Source: Nocardioides sp.
Lineage (GTDB): Bacteria > Actinomycetota > Actinomycetes > Propionibacteriales > Nocardioidaceae
NCBI RefSeq assembly: GCF_014360585.1
Contig: NZ_JACIXG010000005.1
Location: forward strand, 61,160-125,159
Direction: 5' to 3'
Length of the DNA: 64,000 nt
A program made the position numbers and the translations under genes. Below the pieces are notes generated by a model. That model saw only the letters and a list, made by a program, of their open reading frames with translations. It was not told where the DNA came from and ran no database searches. Below, in pieces: positions 33,137 to 40,615 of this stretch. The number at the start of each line of letters is the position of its first letter. Position 1 is the first letter of the stretch.

Positions 33137-33206
33137 TGTAACACGTCGTTCGTAGGACTACTCGCCTTTTATAACGACCGGAAAGACCTACGAACGACGT
33201 GTTACA
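33137..33206. repeat. Palindromic 70-bp repeat, copy 2 (inside the HIP operon)
   Basis: TGTAACACGTCGTTCGTAGG (33137-33156) pairs perfectly with the right arm ending at 33206. The mismatch after the stem is A.A and the inner stem is reduced to two pairs. It is the only copy lying between two genes of the same direction, ending 6 bp before the fadE31 ribosome site AAGGAG. Confidence 0.85.
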
Positions 33207-33222
33207 GCGACCAAGGAGCGCA

Positions 33223-34377
33223 ATGAGCACGCTCGAGTTCACCGAGGCCGAGGAGGCGTTCCGCCTCGAGGCCCGCGACTGGCTCGCCGCCAACAACCCC
33301 GGTCGGCTGCCCTCGATGGACACCGCCGAAGGCGCCGCGGCCCACCGGGAGTGGGAGCGCACCCTGGCCTCCGGTCGCTGGTCTGTGGTCGCCTGGCCCG
33401 AGAAGTACGGCGGGCGTGACGCTTCGCTGACCGAGTGGGTCATCTTCGAGGAGGAGTACTACCTCGCCGGCGCCCCCACCCGGATCAGCCAGAACGGCAT
33501 CTCGCTGCTCGCGCCGATCGTCTTCGGTCACGGGACGGAGGCGCAGAAGGAGCGCTACCTGCGCGACATGACCGACGGGACGCTCGTCTGGGCGCAGGCA
33601 TGGTCCGAGCCCGAGGCGGGCTCCGACCTGGCCTCGCTCCGCGCGACCGCCACGCGGGTCGATGGCGGCTGGAGGCTCAACGGACAGAAGACCTGGAGCA
33701 GCCGGGCGCCGTTCGCCGACCGCGGCTTCGGCCTCTTCCGCTCGGATCCGGCGGCCGAGAGACACCGGGGCCTGACGTACTTCCTCTTCGACCTCTCCGC
33801 CAAGGGCGTCGCTGTCCGCCCGATCGACCAGCTTGACGGCACCCCCGGATTCGCCGAGATCTTCTTCGACGACGTCTTCGTGCCCGACGACGACGTGCTC
33901 GGCGGCGTCGGCGATGGCTGGAAGGTCGCGATGTCGACGGCCGGCAACGAGCGCGGCCCGTCCCTTCGCTCCCCCGGGCGGTTCTGCGCGGCGGCGGAGC
34001 GGCTGGTCGAGCTGTATCGCGAGGGTGGTCTCGACCAGCTCGACCACCGGGGGTCGAAGGTCGTCGACGCCTGGATCGGCGCGGAGGCGTACCGCCTCTA
34101 CACCTGGGGCACCGTCACCCATGTCGAGGCCGGCGGCTCGGTCGGCGCCGAGGGCTCGATCAACAAACTCTGGTGGTCCGACCTCGACCTCTCGCTGCAC
34201 GAGACCGCGCTCGAGCTGCTCGGCGTCGACGCCGAGCTCGAAGGCCCCTGGCTCGACGACTACCTCTTCTCGCTGTCCGGTCCGATCTACGCCGGCACCA
34301 ACCAGATCCAGCGCAACATCGTCGCCGAGCGAGTGCTCGGACTGCCGAGGGGTAGCCAGAAAGGTGGGGCACAGTGA
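33223..34377 (+). CDS. fadE31: FadE31-like acyl-CoA dehydrogenase
   Basis: The 384-residue ACAD starts MSTLEFTEAEEAFRLEARDW, with AQAWSEPEAGSDLASLRATA and NGQKTWSSRAPFADRGFGLF. It ends IYAGTNQIQRNIVAERVLGL. Gene order (fadE31-fadE32-fadE33) matches the KstR2 regulon, where pairs of these proteins are thought to form mixed dehydrogenases. AAGGAG at 33213 precedes the ATG. Residues about 268-276 (GGLDQLDHR) are encoded by a mini palindrome of the composite repeat family. It overlaps fadE32 (GTGA). Confidence 0.82.
   Translation: MSTLEFTEAEEAFRLEARDWLAANNPGRLPSMDTAEGAAAHREWERTLASGRWSVVAWPEKYGGRDASLTEWVIFEEEYYLAGAPTRISQNGISLLAPIVFGHGTEAQKERYLRDMTDGTLVWAQAWSEPEAGSDLASLRATATRVDGGWRLNGQKTWSSRAPFADRGFGLFRSDPAAERHRGLTYFLFDLSAKGVAVRPIDQLDGTPGFAEIFFDDVFVPDDDVLGGVGDGWKVAMSTAGNERGPSLRSPGRFCAAAERLVELYREGGLDQLDHRGSKVVDAWIGAEAYRLYTWGTVTHVEAGGSVGAEGSINKLWWSDLDLSLHETALELLGVDAELEGPWLDDYLFSLSGPIYAGTNQIQRNIVAERVLGLPRGSQKGGAQ
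34025..34048. repeat. Mini copy of the composite palindromic repeat, inside fadE31
   Basis: GGTGGTCTCGACCAGCTCGA followed by CCACC forms a palindrome with the vocabulary of the composite repeat arms. It lies in frame in fadE31. Confidence 0.5.
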
Positions 34378-35483
34378 GATTCGGACGTACGCCGGAGCAG
34401 CATGCCTTCTCCGAAGCACTCGACGACCTGCTGGCCGCCGCCGATGTGGTTTCCTCGTCCCGCGCCTGGGCCGCCGGCGATCACTCGCCCGGCCTGAAGC
34501 TGTGGCAGCGGCTTGCCGAGCTCGGCGTCACCGGACTCCTGGTGCCGGAGGAACACGGCGGCGTGGGAGCGACGCCGGTCGACCTCGCCGTGGCCTTCGA
34601 GCGGCTCGGCTACCACGGCGTGCCCGGGCCGTGGATCGAGTCCGTCGCCGTCGCGCCGGCTCTGCTGGCCGGTACGCCCGACTCGGACATTCTCCAGCGG
34701 CTGGCCTCCGGCGAGGCGCTGGTGTCGGTGGCGCACGCCACTCGTGCCCTGGATGCCGATGTCTCCGAGCGTACGTACGCGGTCAGCGACCGTGTTGGTC
34801 TCACTGCGTCTGATTCAGCGGGGCCTCCGCCTAGCGGCTCCGGCGGCTCGACCAGCGGTGCTCCCTCGCTGGTTGAGCCCGCGAGCGAAGCGAGCGGTGT
34901 CGAAACCAACACAGCCGCGTCCGTGACCCTCCTCCACGCGGTTGTCGGCGCCGAGCGGAAGTCGGTCGACCCGACCCGGCGGCTGTTCGACATCACTCCC
35001 GGCGAGGAGGTTGCGGCGGCGGTCGACCCGGGGGCGATCGACCTCGGCACCCTCGCCTGCTCGGCGATGCTCCACGGCGCGGGGCTCCGCCTGCTCGACG
35101 ACTCGGTCGCCTACGTGAAGCAGCGGACGCAGTTCGGGCGTCCGATCGGTGAGTTCCAGGCGGTCAAGCACCTGCTCGCCGACGTACGCGTCGCCCTGGA
35201 CTTCGCGGCGCCGCTGGTGCACAACGCGGCCGTCGAGCTCGAGGCGGAGGCGCCGACGGCGGCGCGCTCGGTCTCGGCCGCCAAGGTGGCCGCAGGCGAC
35301 GCTGCGTACCTCGCCTCGCGCACCGCCCTCCAGGTCCACGGCGCGATCGGCTACACCCGCGAGTTCGACTTGAGCCTGTGGATCCTCAAGGTCCGCGCGC
35401 TGGTCGGCGCGTGGGGCACCCCGGCCGAGCACCGCGCGCGGATCCTCGAGTCGCTGGTCGCGACCGCCGGGGAGGGCGCCTGA
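34374..35483 (+). CDS. fadE32: FadE32-like acyl-CoA dehydrogenase with in-frame repeat insertion
   Basis: The 369-residue ACAD starts at GTG 34374 overlapping the fadE31 stop. The N-terminal helical domain (WQRLAELGVTGLLVPEEHGG) and the C-terminal domain (FGRPIGEFQAVKHLLADVRV, LQVHGAIGYTREFDLSLW) are intact. Residues about 139-180 are Ser/Gly/Pro-rich (PPPSGSGGSTSG, LVEPASEASGVETN) and are encoded by a composite palindromic repeat. They lie in the middle beta domain between TYAV and VTLLHAVVGAE. FadE32 proteins are usually about 320 residues, so the excess equals the insertion. The reading frame is kept, so the protein may still work. Confidence 0.8.
   Translation: MRFGRTPEQHAFSEALDDLLAAADVVSSSRAWAAGDHSPGLKLWQRLAELGVTGLLVPEEHGGVGATPVDLAVAFERLGYHGVPGPWIESVAVAPALLAGTPDSDILQRLASGEALVSVAHATRALDADVSERTYAVSDRVGLTASDSAGPPPSGSGGSTSGAPSLVEPASEASGVETNTAASVTLLHAVVGAERKSVDPTRRLFDITPGEEVAAAVDPGAIDLGTLACSAMLHGAGLRLLDDSVAYVKQRTQFGRPIGEFQAVKHLLADVRVALDFAAPLVHNAAVELEAEAPTAARSVSAAKVAAGDAAYLASRTALQVHGAIGYTREFDLSLWILKVRALVGAWGTPAEHRARILESLVATAGEGA
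34790..34914. repeat. Composite palindromic repeat, copy B, inserted within fadE32
   Basis: The halves are in the opposite order to the other copies: CGTGTTGGTCTC and CCTCCGCCTAGCGGCTCC, then GGCTCGACCAGCGG, then CTGGTTGAGCCCGCGAGCG and GTGTCGAAACCAACAC. The outer ends CGTGTTGG and CCAACACAG face each other as inverted repeats. The frame of fadE32 stays open through it. Confidence 0.8.
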
Positions 35484-36481
35484 TGAGGTTCGCGCTCACC
35501 GAGGAGCAGTCCGACCTGGTCGCGACGGTGCGTACGCTGGTCGCCAAGCGCGCGACCTCGATGGATCTGCGCGCCGCGATGGCCACACCCGAGGGCTATG
35601 ACACCACGCTGTGGCAGACGCTCACCGAGCAGATCGGGGTGGCGGCGCTGGCGATCCCGGAGGAGCACGACGGGGCCGGCTGCACCTACCTGGAGGCGCA
35701 CCTCGTGCTCGAGGAGCTCGGCGCCGGACTCACCCCGTCGCCGCTCCTGGGCGTGCTGCTCGCCACCGAGGCGCTCCTGACCGGCGGCAGCGACGAGGCC
35801 AAGCGGCGGCTCCTCCCGCAGATCGCGGCCGGCACTACCGCGGCGCTCGTCCTCGACGACGATCTCGTCCTCGACGCTCCCGGCGCCGAGATCGTGCTCG
35901 CGCTCGATGGCGACCAGCTGCTCGAAGTCACCGACGCCGAGATCACCGCCGTCGATGGTCTCGACCAGACGCTTCGCTTCGGCAGGGTCCGCTTCGACAG
36001 GGCGAACGCGATCTCGATCGGCACCGCCAACGCGGCCAGGATCGACGCCGTCGGCGCGACCGCGATGACCGCCCTCCAGGCCGGCGCCGCCGCACGCGCA
36101 CTCGAGATCACGGTCGCCTATCTGAAGGAGCGCCACCAGTTCGGCCGCCCGCTCGGCTCGTTCCAGGCGTTGAAGCACCGGTGCGCCGACCTGCTGGTCC
36201 AGACCGAGACCGCACGCACGATGTCCTGGGCGGCGGCCTGGTCCGTGGGACAGCCCGAACAGGGCGTACGGGCGTCGTTGGCCAAGGCCTGGTGCAGCGA
36301 CGCGTTCTCGCAGGTCGCGGCCGAGATGGTCCAGCTCCACGGCGGCGTGGCCATCACCTGGGAGCACGACGCCCACCTCTACTTCAAGCGCGCCCACGCC
36401 ACCGCCCAGCTCTTCGGCCGAGCGGCCGAGCACCGGCGCGCGGCAGCAACCCACCCCACCACCATCGAGGGAGCCCGATGA
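35483..36481 (+). CDS. fadE33: FadE33-like acyl-CoA dehydrogenase
   Basis: The 332-residue ACAD starts at ATG 35483, overlapping the fadE32 stop (TGATG), and starts MRFALTEEQSDLVATVRTLV. Landmarks: IPEEHDGAGCTYLEAHLVLE, HQFGRPLGSFQALKHRCADL and MVQLHGGVAITWEHDAHLYF. It lacks part of the beta-domain motifs of full ACADs, as expected for a subunit that works with a FadE31- or FadE32-type partner. It overlaps ipdA (ATGA). Confidence 0.82.
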   Translation: MRFALTEEQSDLVATVRTLVAKRATSMDLRAAMATPEGYDTTLWQTLTEQIGVAALAIPEEHDGAGCTYLEAHLVLEELGAGLTPSPLLGVLLATEALLTGGSDEAKRRLLPQIAAGTTAALVLDDDLVLDAPGAEIVLALDGDQLLEVTDAEITAVDGLDQTLRFGRVRFDRANAISIGTANAARIDAVGATAMTALQAGAAARALEITVAYLKERHQFGRPLGSFQALKHRCADLLVQTETARTMSWAAAWSVGQPEQGVRASLAKAWCSDAFSQVAAEMVQLHGGVAITWEHDAHLYFKRAHATAQLFGRAAEHRRAAATHPTTIEGAR

Positions 36482-37347
36482 TCGACAAGACCCTGCCGCT
36501 GTGCGAGGTGACCAGCAAGATCGAGTCCGGCATGACGGTCGGGATCGGCGGCTGGGGCTCCCGCCGCAAGCCGATGGCGCTGGTGCGCGAGATCCTGCGC
36601 AGCGACATCACCGACCTGACCGTGGTCGCCTTCGGTGGTCCCGATGTCGGCCTCCTCGCCCGCGCCGGCAAGATCCGCAAGCTCGTCTACGGCTTCGTCT
36701 CGCTCGACTCGATCCCGCTCGACCCCAATTTCACCCGCGCCCGCGAGCGCGGCGAGATCCCGGAGACGAGCGAGTACGACGAGGGCATGTTCGTGGCCGG
36801 GCTCAAGGCGGGTGCCAACCGGCTCTCGTTCCAGCCGATCCGCGCCGGCCTCGGCAGCGACGTACTCATGATGAACCCGGACCTGAAGACGGTGAAGTCG
36901 CCCTATGACGACGAGGAGTACGTCGCCGTCCCCGGTCTCCGCCTCGACGTCTCGCTCATCCATCTCAACCGCGCCGATGCCGCGGGCAACGGGCAGTACC
37001 TCGGCCCCGACCCCTACTTCGACGACCTCTTCGCGATGGCCGCCGACACCACGATCATGTCCGTCGAGCAGGTCGTCTCGACCGCCGACCTCACCACCAA
37101 GGCCCCGCCCCAGACGCTCCTGGTCCCGCGGATCTTCGTGAACCACGTCGTCGAGACCCCGGGCGGCGCCCACTTCACGCTCTGCGAACCGGACTACGGC
37201 CGCGACGAGGCGTTCCAGAAGGCGTACGCCGCGGCAGCCAAGTCCGACGAGGACTGGGCCGCCTTCGAGCAGCGGTTCCTCTCCGGGGACGAGGCGGCCT
37301 ACCAGGCAGCCGTTGAGACGTTCACAAATGAAGGAGACACCAAGTGA
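36478..37347 (+). CDS. ipdA: IpdA, alpha subunit of the COCHEA-CoA hydrolase
   Basis: The 289-residue class I CoA-transferase-like protein starts MIDKTLPLCEVTSKIESGMT, with VGIGGWGSRRKPMALVREIL and the segment SEYDEGMFVAGLKAGANRL. IpdAB of M. tuberculosis has this fold but hydrolyses the last steroid ring (COCHEA-CoA to MOODA-CoA). A Glu essential there (reported as Glu105 of IpdA) probably corresponds to Glu102 of EYDEGM here; this is an inference. ipdA overlaps both neighbours by 4 bp. Confidence 0.88.
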   Translation: MIDKTLPLCEVTSKIESGMTVGIGGWGSRRKPMALVREILRSDITDLTVVAFGGPDVGLLARAGKIRKLVYGFVSLDSIPLDPNFTRARERGEIPETSEYDEGMFVAGLKAGANRLSFQPIRAGLGSDVLMMNPDLKTVKSPYDDEEYVAVPGLRLDVSLIHLNRADAAGNGQYLGPDPYFDDLFAMAADTTIMSVEQVVSTADLTTKAPPQTLLVPRIFVNHVVETPGGAHFTLCEPDYGRDEAFQKAYAAAAKSDEDWAAFEQRFLSGDEAAYQAAVETFTNEGDTK

Positions 37348-38096
37348 CCACGCTGACCGCGACCCGGGCCGACGTCTGCGTCGCCGCCGTCTCCGACGCC
37401 TTCAAGAACTCCGGCGAGGTGCTCGCCCACGCCGTCGGGATCGTCCCGGCCATCGGCGTACGTCTGGCGAAGGCCACCCACACCCCCGAGCTCGCGCTCT
37501 CGGACGGTGAGGCGTTCATGATGTCCGAGGCTCCCCCGCTCCTGAAGACCGCCGCAGCCGGCGGCACTCCCGAGGCGTGGGTGCCCTTCCGCAGCATCTT
37601 CGACATCGTCGCCAGCGGCCGCCGGCACTCGATGATGGGCGCCAGCCAGATCGACCGCCACGGCAACCAGAACATCTCCTCGATCGGCGACTGGCGTCAG
37701 CCGAAGCGGCAGCTGATCGGCGTACGCGGCGCTCCGGGTAACACCGTCAACCACCGCGTCGACTACTGGGTCGCCAAGCACTCCGCCCGGATCTTCGTCG
37801 ACCGCGTCGACGTCGCCAGCGGCATCGGCAACGACCGCGCCACCGGGACGGCCGGACGATTCCACGACCTAGGCGTCGTCGTCACCAACCTCGCCGTCTT
37901 CGGCTACGACGATTCGGGGCTGATCAAGGTCGACTCGATCCACCCCGGCGTCACCCCCGAAGAGCTCCAGGAAGCCACCGGCTTCGAGATCGACGCCGCC
38001 GATGCGCCGCTCACCCGCGATCCGTCGTCAGAGGAGCTGGCGATCATCGAGGCAGAAGACCCCAAGGGTCTCCGCTTCAAAGAAGTCCCCGCCTGA
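37344..38096 (+). CDS. ipdB: IpdB, beta subunit of the COCHEA-CoA hydrolase
   Basis: The 250-residue partner of IpdA starts at GTG 37344 (MTTLTATRADVCVAAVSDAF), overlapping the ipdA stop and preceded by AAGGAGACAC. Segments include LALSDGEAFMMSEAPP, RHSMMGASQIDRHGNQNISS and VFGYDDSGLIKVDSIHPGVT. Length equals that of IpdB in mycobacteria. It is the last gene of the plus-strand HIP operon; the composite repeat C follows directly. Confidence 0.88.
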   Translation: MTTLTATRADVCVAAVSDAFKNSGEVLAHAVGIVPAIGVRLAKATHTPELALSDGEAFMMSEAPPLLKTAAAGGTPEAWVPFRSIFDIVASGRRHSMMGASQIDRHGNQNISSIGDWRQPKRQLIGVRGAPGNTVNHRVDYWVAKHSARIFVDRVDVASGIGNDRATGTAGRFHDLGVVVTNLAVFGYDDSGLIKVDSIHPGVTPEELQEATGFEIDAADAPLTRDPSSEELAIIEAEDPKGLRFKEVPA

Positions 38097-38097
38097 C

Positions 38098-38300
38098 CCG
38101 CTGGTCGAGCCGCGAGGCTGGCCCCGCTGGTCGAGCCGCCGGAGCCGCTAGGCGGAGGCGTGTCGAGACCAACACCGTCCTATCGGCGCTCGACAGGACG
38201 GTGTTGGTCTCGACACGCTCGGCCGCAGGCGGCCTCGCGGCTCGACCAGCGGGGTCGGTCGACTGCTCGACCAGCGGGGCCGGCCCACGCTCGACCAGCG
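38098..38300. repeat. Composite palindromic repeat, copy C (between ipdB and kstR2)
   Basis: CGCTGGTCGAGCC occurs twice, followed by GCCGGAGCCGCTAGGCGGAG. The core stem GTGTCGAGACCAACACCGTC/GACGGTGTTGGTCTCGACAC spans 38160-38216. Then come three spaced copies of GCTCGACCAGCG. The flanking genes converge, so the stem may act as a shared terminator. Confidence 0.85.
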
Positions 38301-38306
38301 AGCGAG

Positions 38307-38924
38307 TCAGGCGAGGATGCCGGCGTGGAGCAGCTTCAGATACTGCTCCGCGAGCGTCTCGGGGGTGTGCCGACCCCCAGGCCGATACCAGGAGACGGTC
38401 GACCACACGCCGTCCCGGATGAACCGGTAGGTCAGCGCCGGGTCGAGCGAGGCCTGGAAGACGCCGGAGGCCTGGCCGGCCTCGATCACCCGGATCCACA
38501 GGGCCTCGTTGTCGCGCGAGCGCTCGGCGACGAACTCGAAGCCCTCGACGGTCGCCAGGAACGAGGCCTCGTTCTGGTAGAGCGCGACCGAGAGGCGCTC
38601 GCGATGGATCGTCCTGAACGACTCGGCGATCAGTCCGTCCAGGTCGGCCTGTGGGTCGACGCCGGCCTCGACGATCTCGGTGAACCGCGCGTTGAGCCCG
38701 TCGAGGAACCCGGACAGCAGCTCGGTCAGCATCGCTTCCTTGGAGCGGAAGTGGTGGTAGAGCGAGCCGGAGAGGATCCCGGCGGCATCGGCGATGTCAC
38801 GTACGGTCGTCTGGGCGAACCCCTTGGTCGCGAACATCTCGGCCGCCAGCGTGAGCAGCTCGGCTCGTCGCGACGAGCCCGATGCCGTCCCCCGCCTTCG
38901 CGGCACAACCCCCGTGTCAGTCAT
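38307..38924 (-). CDS. kstR2: KstR2, TetR-family repressor of HIP catabolism
   Basis: The 205-residue protein carries SSRRAELLTLAAEMFATKGF, then TTVRDIADAAGILSGSLYHH, then FRSKEAML, the distinctive KstR2 helix-turn-helix. The C-terminal domain ends VWSTVSWYRPGGRHTPETLA, matching the RWYRPGG region of the M. tuberculosis protein. KstR2 releases its operators when it binds HIP-CoA, so the cluster is induced by the product of FadD3. It is divergent from fadD3 across a KstR2 palindrome, giving autoregulation. Confidence 0.9.
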   Translation of the reverse strand: MTDTGVVPRRRGTASGSSRRAELLTLAAEMFATKGFAQTTVRDIADAAGILSGSLYHHFRSKEAMLTELLSGFLDGLNARFTEIVEAGVDPQADLDGLIAESFRTIHRERLSVALYQNEASFLATVEGFEFVAERSRDNEALWIRVIEAGQASGVFQASLDPALTYRFIRDGVWSTVSWYRPGGRHTPETLAEQYLKLLHAGILA

Positions 38925-38940
38925 GGACGAAGCCTACCAA

Positions 38941-38956
38941 ACAAGCAGTTGCTCAA
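38941..38956. promoter_or_regulatory. KstR2 operator between kstR2 and fadD3
   Basis: ACAAGCAGTTGCTCAA is the most diverged of the five palindromes but keeps CAAGCA/TGCT spacing. It lies in the 46-bp gap between the divergent kstR2 and fadD3 starts, the place expected for autoregulation. Confidence 0.72.
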
Positions 38957-38970
38957 CTACGCTTGGCAGG

Positions 38971-40536
38971 ATGACCCCGCGCACGATCCCCGCCCTGATC
39001 GAGAGGGCCAAGCAGACCTACGCCGACCACCCGGCGATCGTCGACGGCCCCACGACGCTCACCTACACCGAGCTCGCCGACGCGGCGGACAAGGCTGCGC
39101 GCGCCTTCCTGGCCGGCGGCGTACGCAGCGGCGACCGCGTCGCGATCTGGGCGCCCAACCGCTGGGAGTTCCCGGTCGCGGTTCTCGGCGCGCAGACCAT
39201 CGGGGCGACCGTGGTGCCGCTGAACACCCGCTACCGGGGGCATGAGGCCCGCGAGATCCTCGAGCGGTCCAGGGCCACGGCGCTGGTCACGGTCAACGGC
39301 TTCCTCGGCACCGACTACGTCCAGATGCTGCACGACGCCGGACCACGCCCCGAGCACCTGCTCACGATCGTCGACCTCGCCGGACAGACGGCCTCGGGCG
39401 CCGACTCGGCCATCGGCTGGGACGAGTTCCTCGCCAACGGCCAGGAGATCTCCGACGAACGGCTCGAGGGCGCCAGGTCGACCGTCACCCCCGACACCCT
39501 CGCCGACCTGCTGTTCACCTCCGGCACGACCGGGAAGCCGAAGGGCGTGATGAGCGCTCAGCGCCAGACGATCGGCATCGCAGATGTCTGGGCGCGAGGC
39601 GCCAAGCTCACCCCAGAGGACCGCTACGCCATCGTCAACCCGTTCTTCCACGGCTTCGGCTACAAGGCGGGGTTCCTCGCAGCCCTCACCTCGGGCGCGA
39701 CGATCTACCCGATGGCGACCTACGACCCCGCGCAGGCGCTGAAGCTGATCCAGGACGAGCAGATCACGGTCCTCCCGGGCGCTCCCACCATCTTCACCAC
39801 GCTCATCAACCACCCCGACCTGAAGGCGTACGACCTCTCCTCGCTGCGCTTCGCGATCGCCGGTGCCGCGAGCGTGCCGGAGAGCCTCTTCGCCGACATG
39901 CGCGAGGTCCTCGGGATCGACGAGGTCAAGGGCGCCTACGGCCTCACCGAGTGCCTGGTCGCCACCACCACCCGCCCCGGCGAGGACCCTGAGCACGTGG
40001 CCAAGGTGGTCGGACCCGCGGTCGAGGGCGTGGAGATCCGCACCGTCACCGCCGCCGGCGAGGACGCGGAGCCGGGCGAGGACGGCGAGGTCTGGCTCCG
40101 CGGCGACAACGTCATGCTCGGCTACTTCGAGAATCCCGATGCCACCGCCGAGGCCATCGACGAGGATGGCTGGCTCCACACCGGCGACGTCGGCTTCCTG
40201 GACGAGCACGGCTGCCTGAAGATCACCGACCGCATCAAGGACATGTTCACCGTCGGCGGTTTCAACGTCTATCCCGCCGAGGTCGAGAACGCTCTCGCCG
40301 ATCACCCCGGCATCGTCGAGGCTGCGGTCATCGGCGTCCCCGACGCACGCCTCGGCCAGGTGGGGAAGGCCTTCGTCGTCGTACGCGACGGCCTGACCGC
40401 CGACGCGATCGACGCCTGGCTCAAGGACCGACTCGCCAACTACAAGCAGCCGCGGGCGTACGTCCTGGTCGACAGCCTTCCGCGCAACGCCAGCGGCAAG
40501 GTCCTCAAGACCGATCTGCGCGACAGCTCGAGATAA
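38971..40536 (+). CDS. fadD3: FadD3, HIP-CoA ligase
   Basis: The 521-residue acyl-CoA synthetase has the AMP-binding motif LLFTSGTTGKPKGV (about 180-193), GAYGLTE, the hinge TGDVGFLDEHGCLKITDRIK and catalytic Lys in NASGKVLKTDLR at the C terminus. FadD3 attaches CoA to HIP, producing the KstR2 ligand and the entry substrate of the cluster. Position next to kstR2 and under its operator supports the assignment. The start is ATG 38971; longer readings cross the operator. Confidence 0.9.
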   Translation: MTPRTIPALIERAKQTYADHPAIVDGPTTLTYTELADAADKAARAFLAGGVRSGDRVAIWAPNRWEFPVAVLGAQTIGATVVPLNTRYRGHEAREILERSRATALVTVNGFLGTDYVQMLHDAGPRPEHLLTIVDLAGQTASGADSAIGWDEFLANGQEISDERLEGARSTVTPDTLADLLFTSGTTGKPKGVMSAQRQTIGIADVWARGAKLTPEDRYAIVNPFFHGFGYKAGFLAALTSGATIYPMATYDPAQALKLIQDEQITVLPGAPTIFTTLINHPDLKAYDLSSLRFAIAGAASVPESLFADMREVLGIDEVKGAYGLTECLVATTTRPGEDPEHVAKVVGPAVEGVEIRTVTAAGEDAEPGEDGEVWLRGDNVMLGYFENPDATAEAIDEDGWLHTGDVGFLDEHGCLKITDRIKDMFTVGGFNVYPAEVENALADHPGIVEAAVIGVPDARLGQVGKAFVVVRDGLTADAIDAWLKDRLANYKQPRAYVLVDSLPRNASGKVLKTDLRDSSR

Positions 40537-40615
40537 CCCCGAAATTGGTGAGACACCATCCGGGGCAGGGTGTAGGTTTCCGGAGCCCATCTTTACTTCC
40601 CCCACGGAGGCTTCA

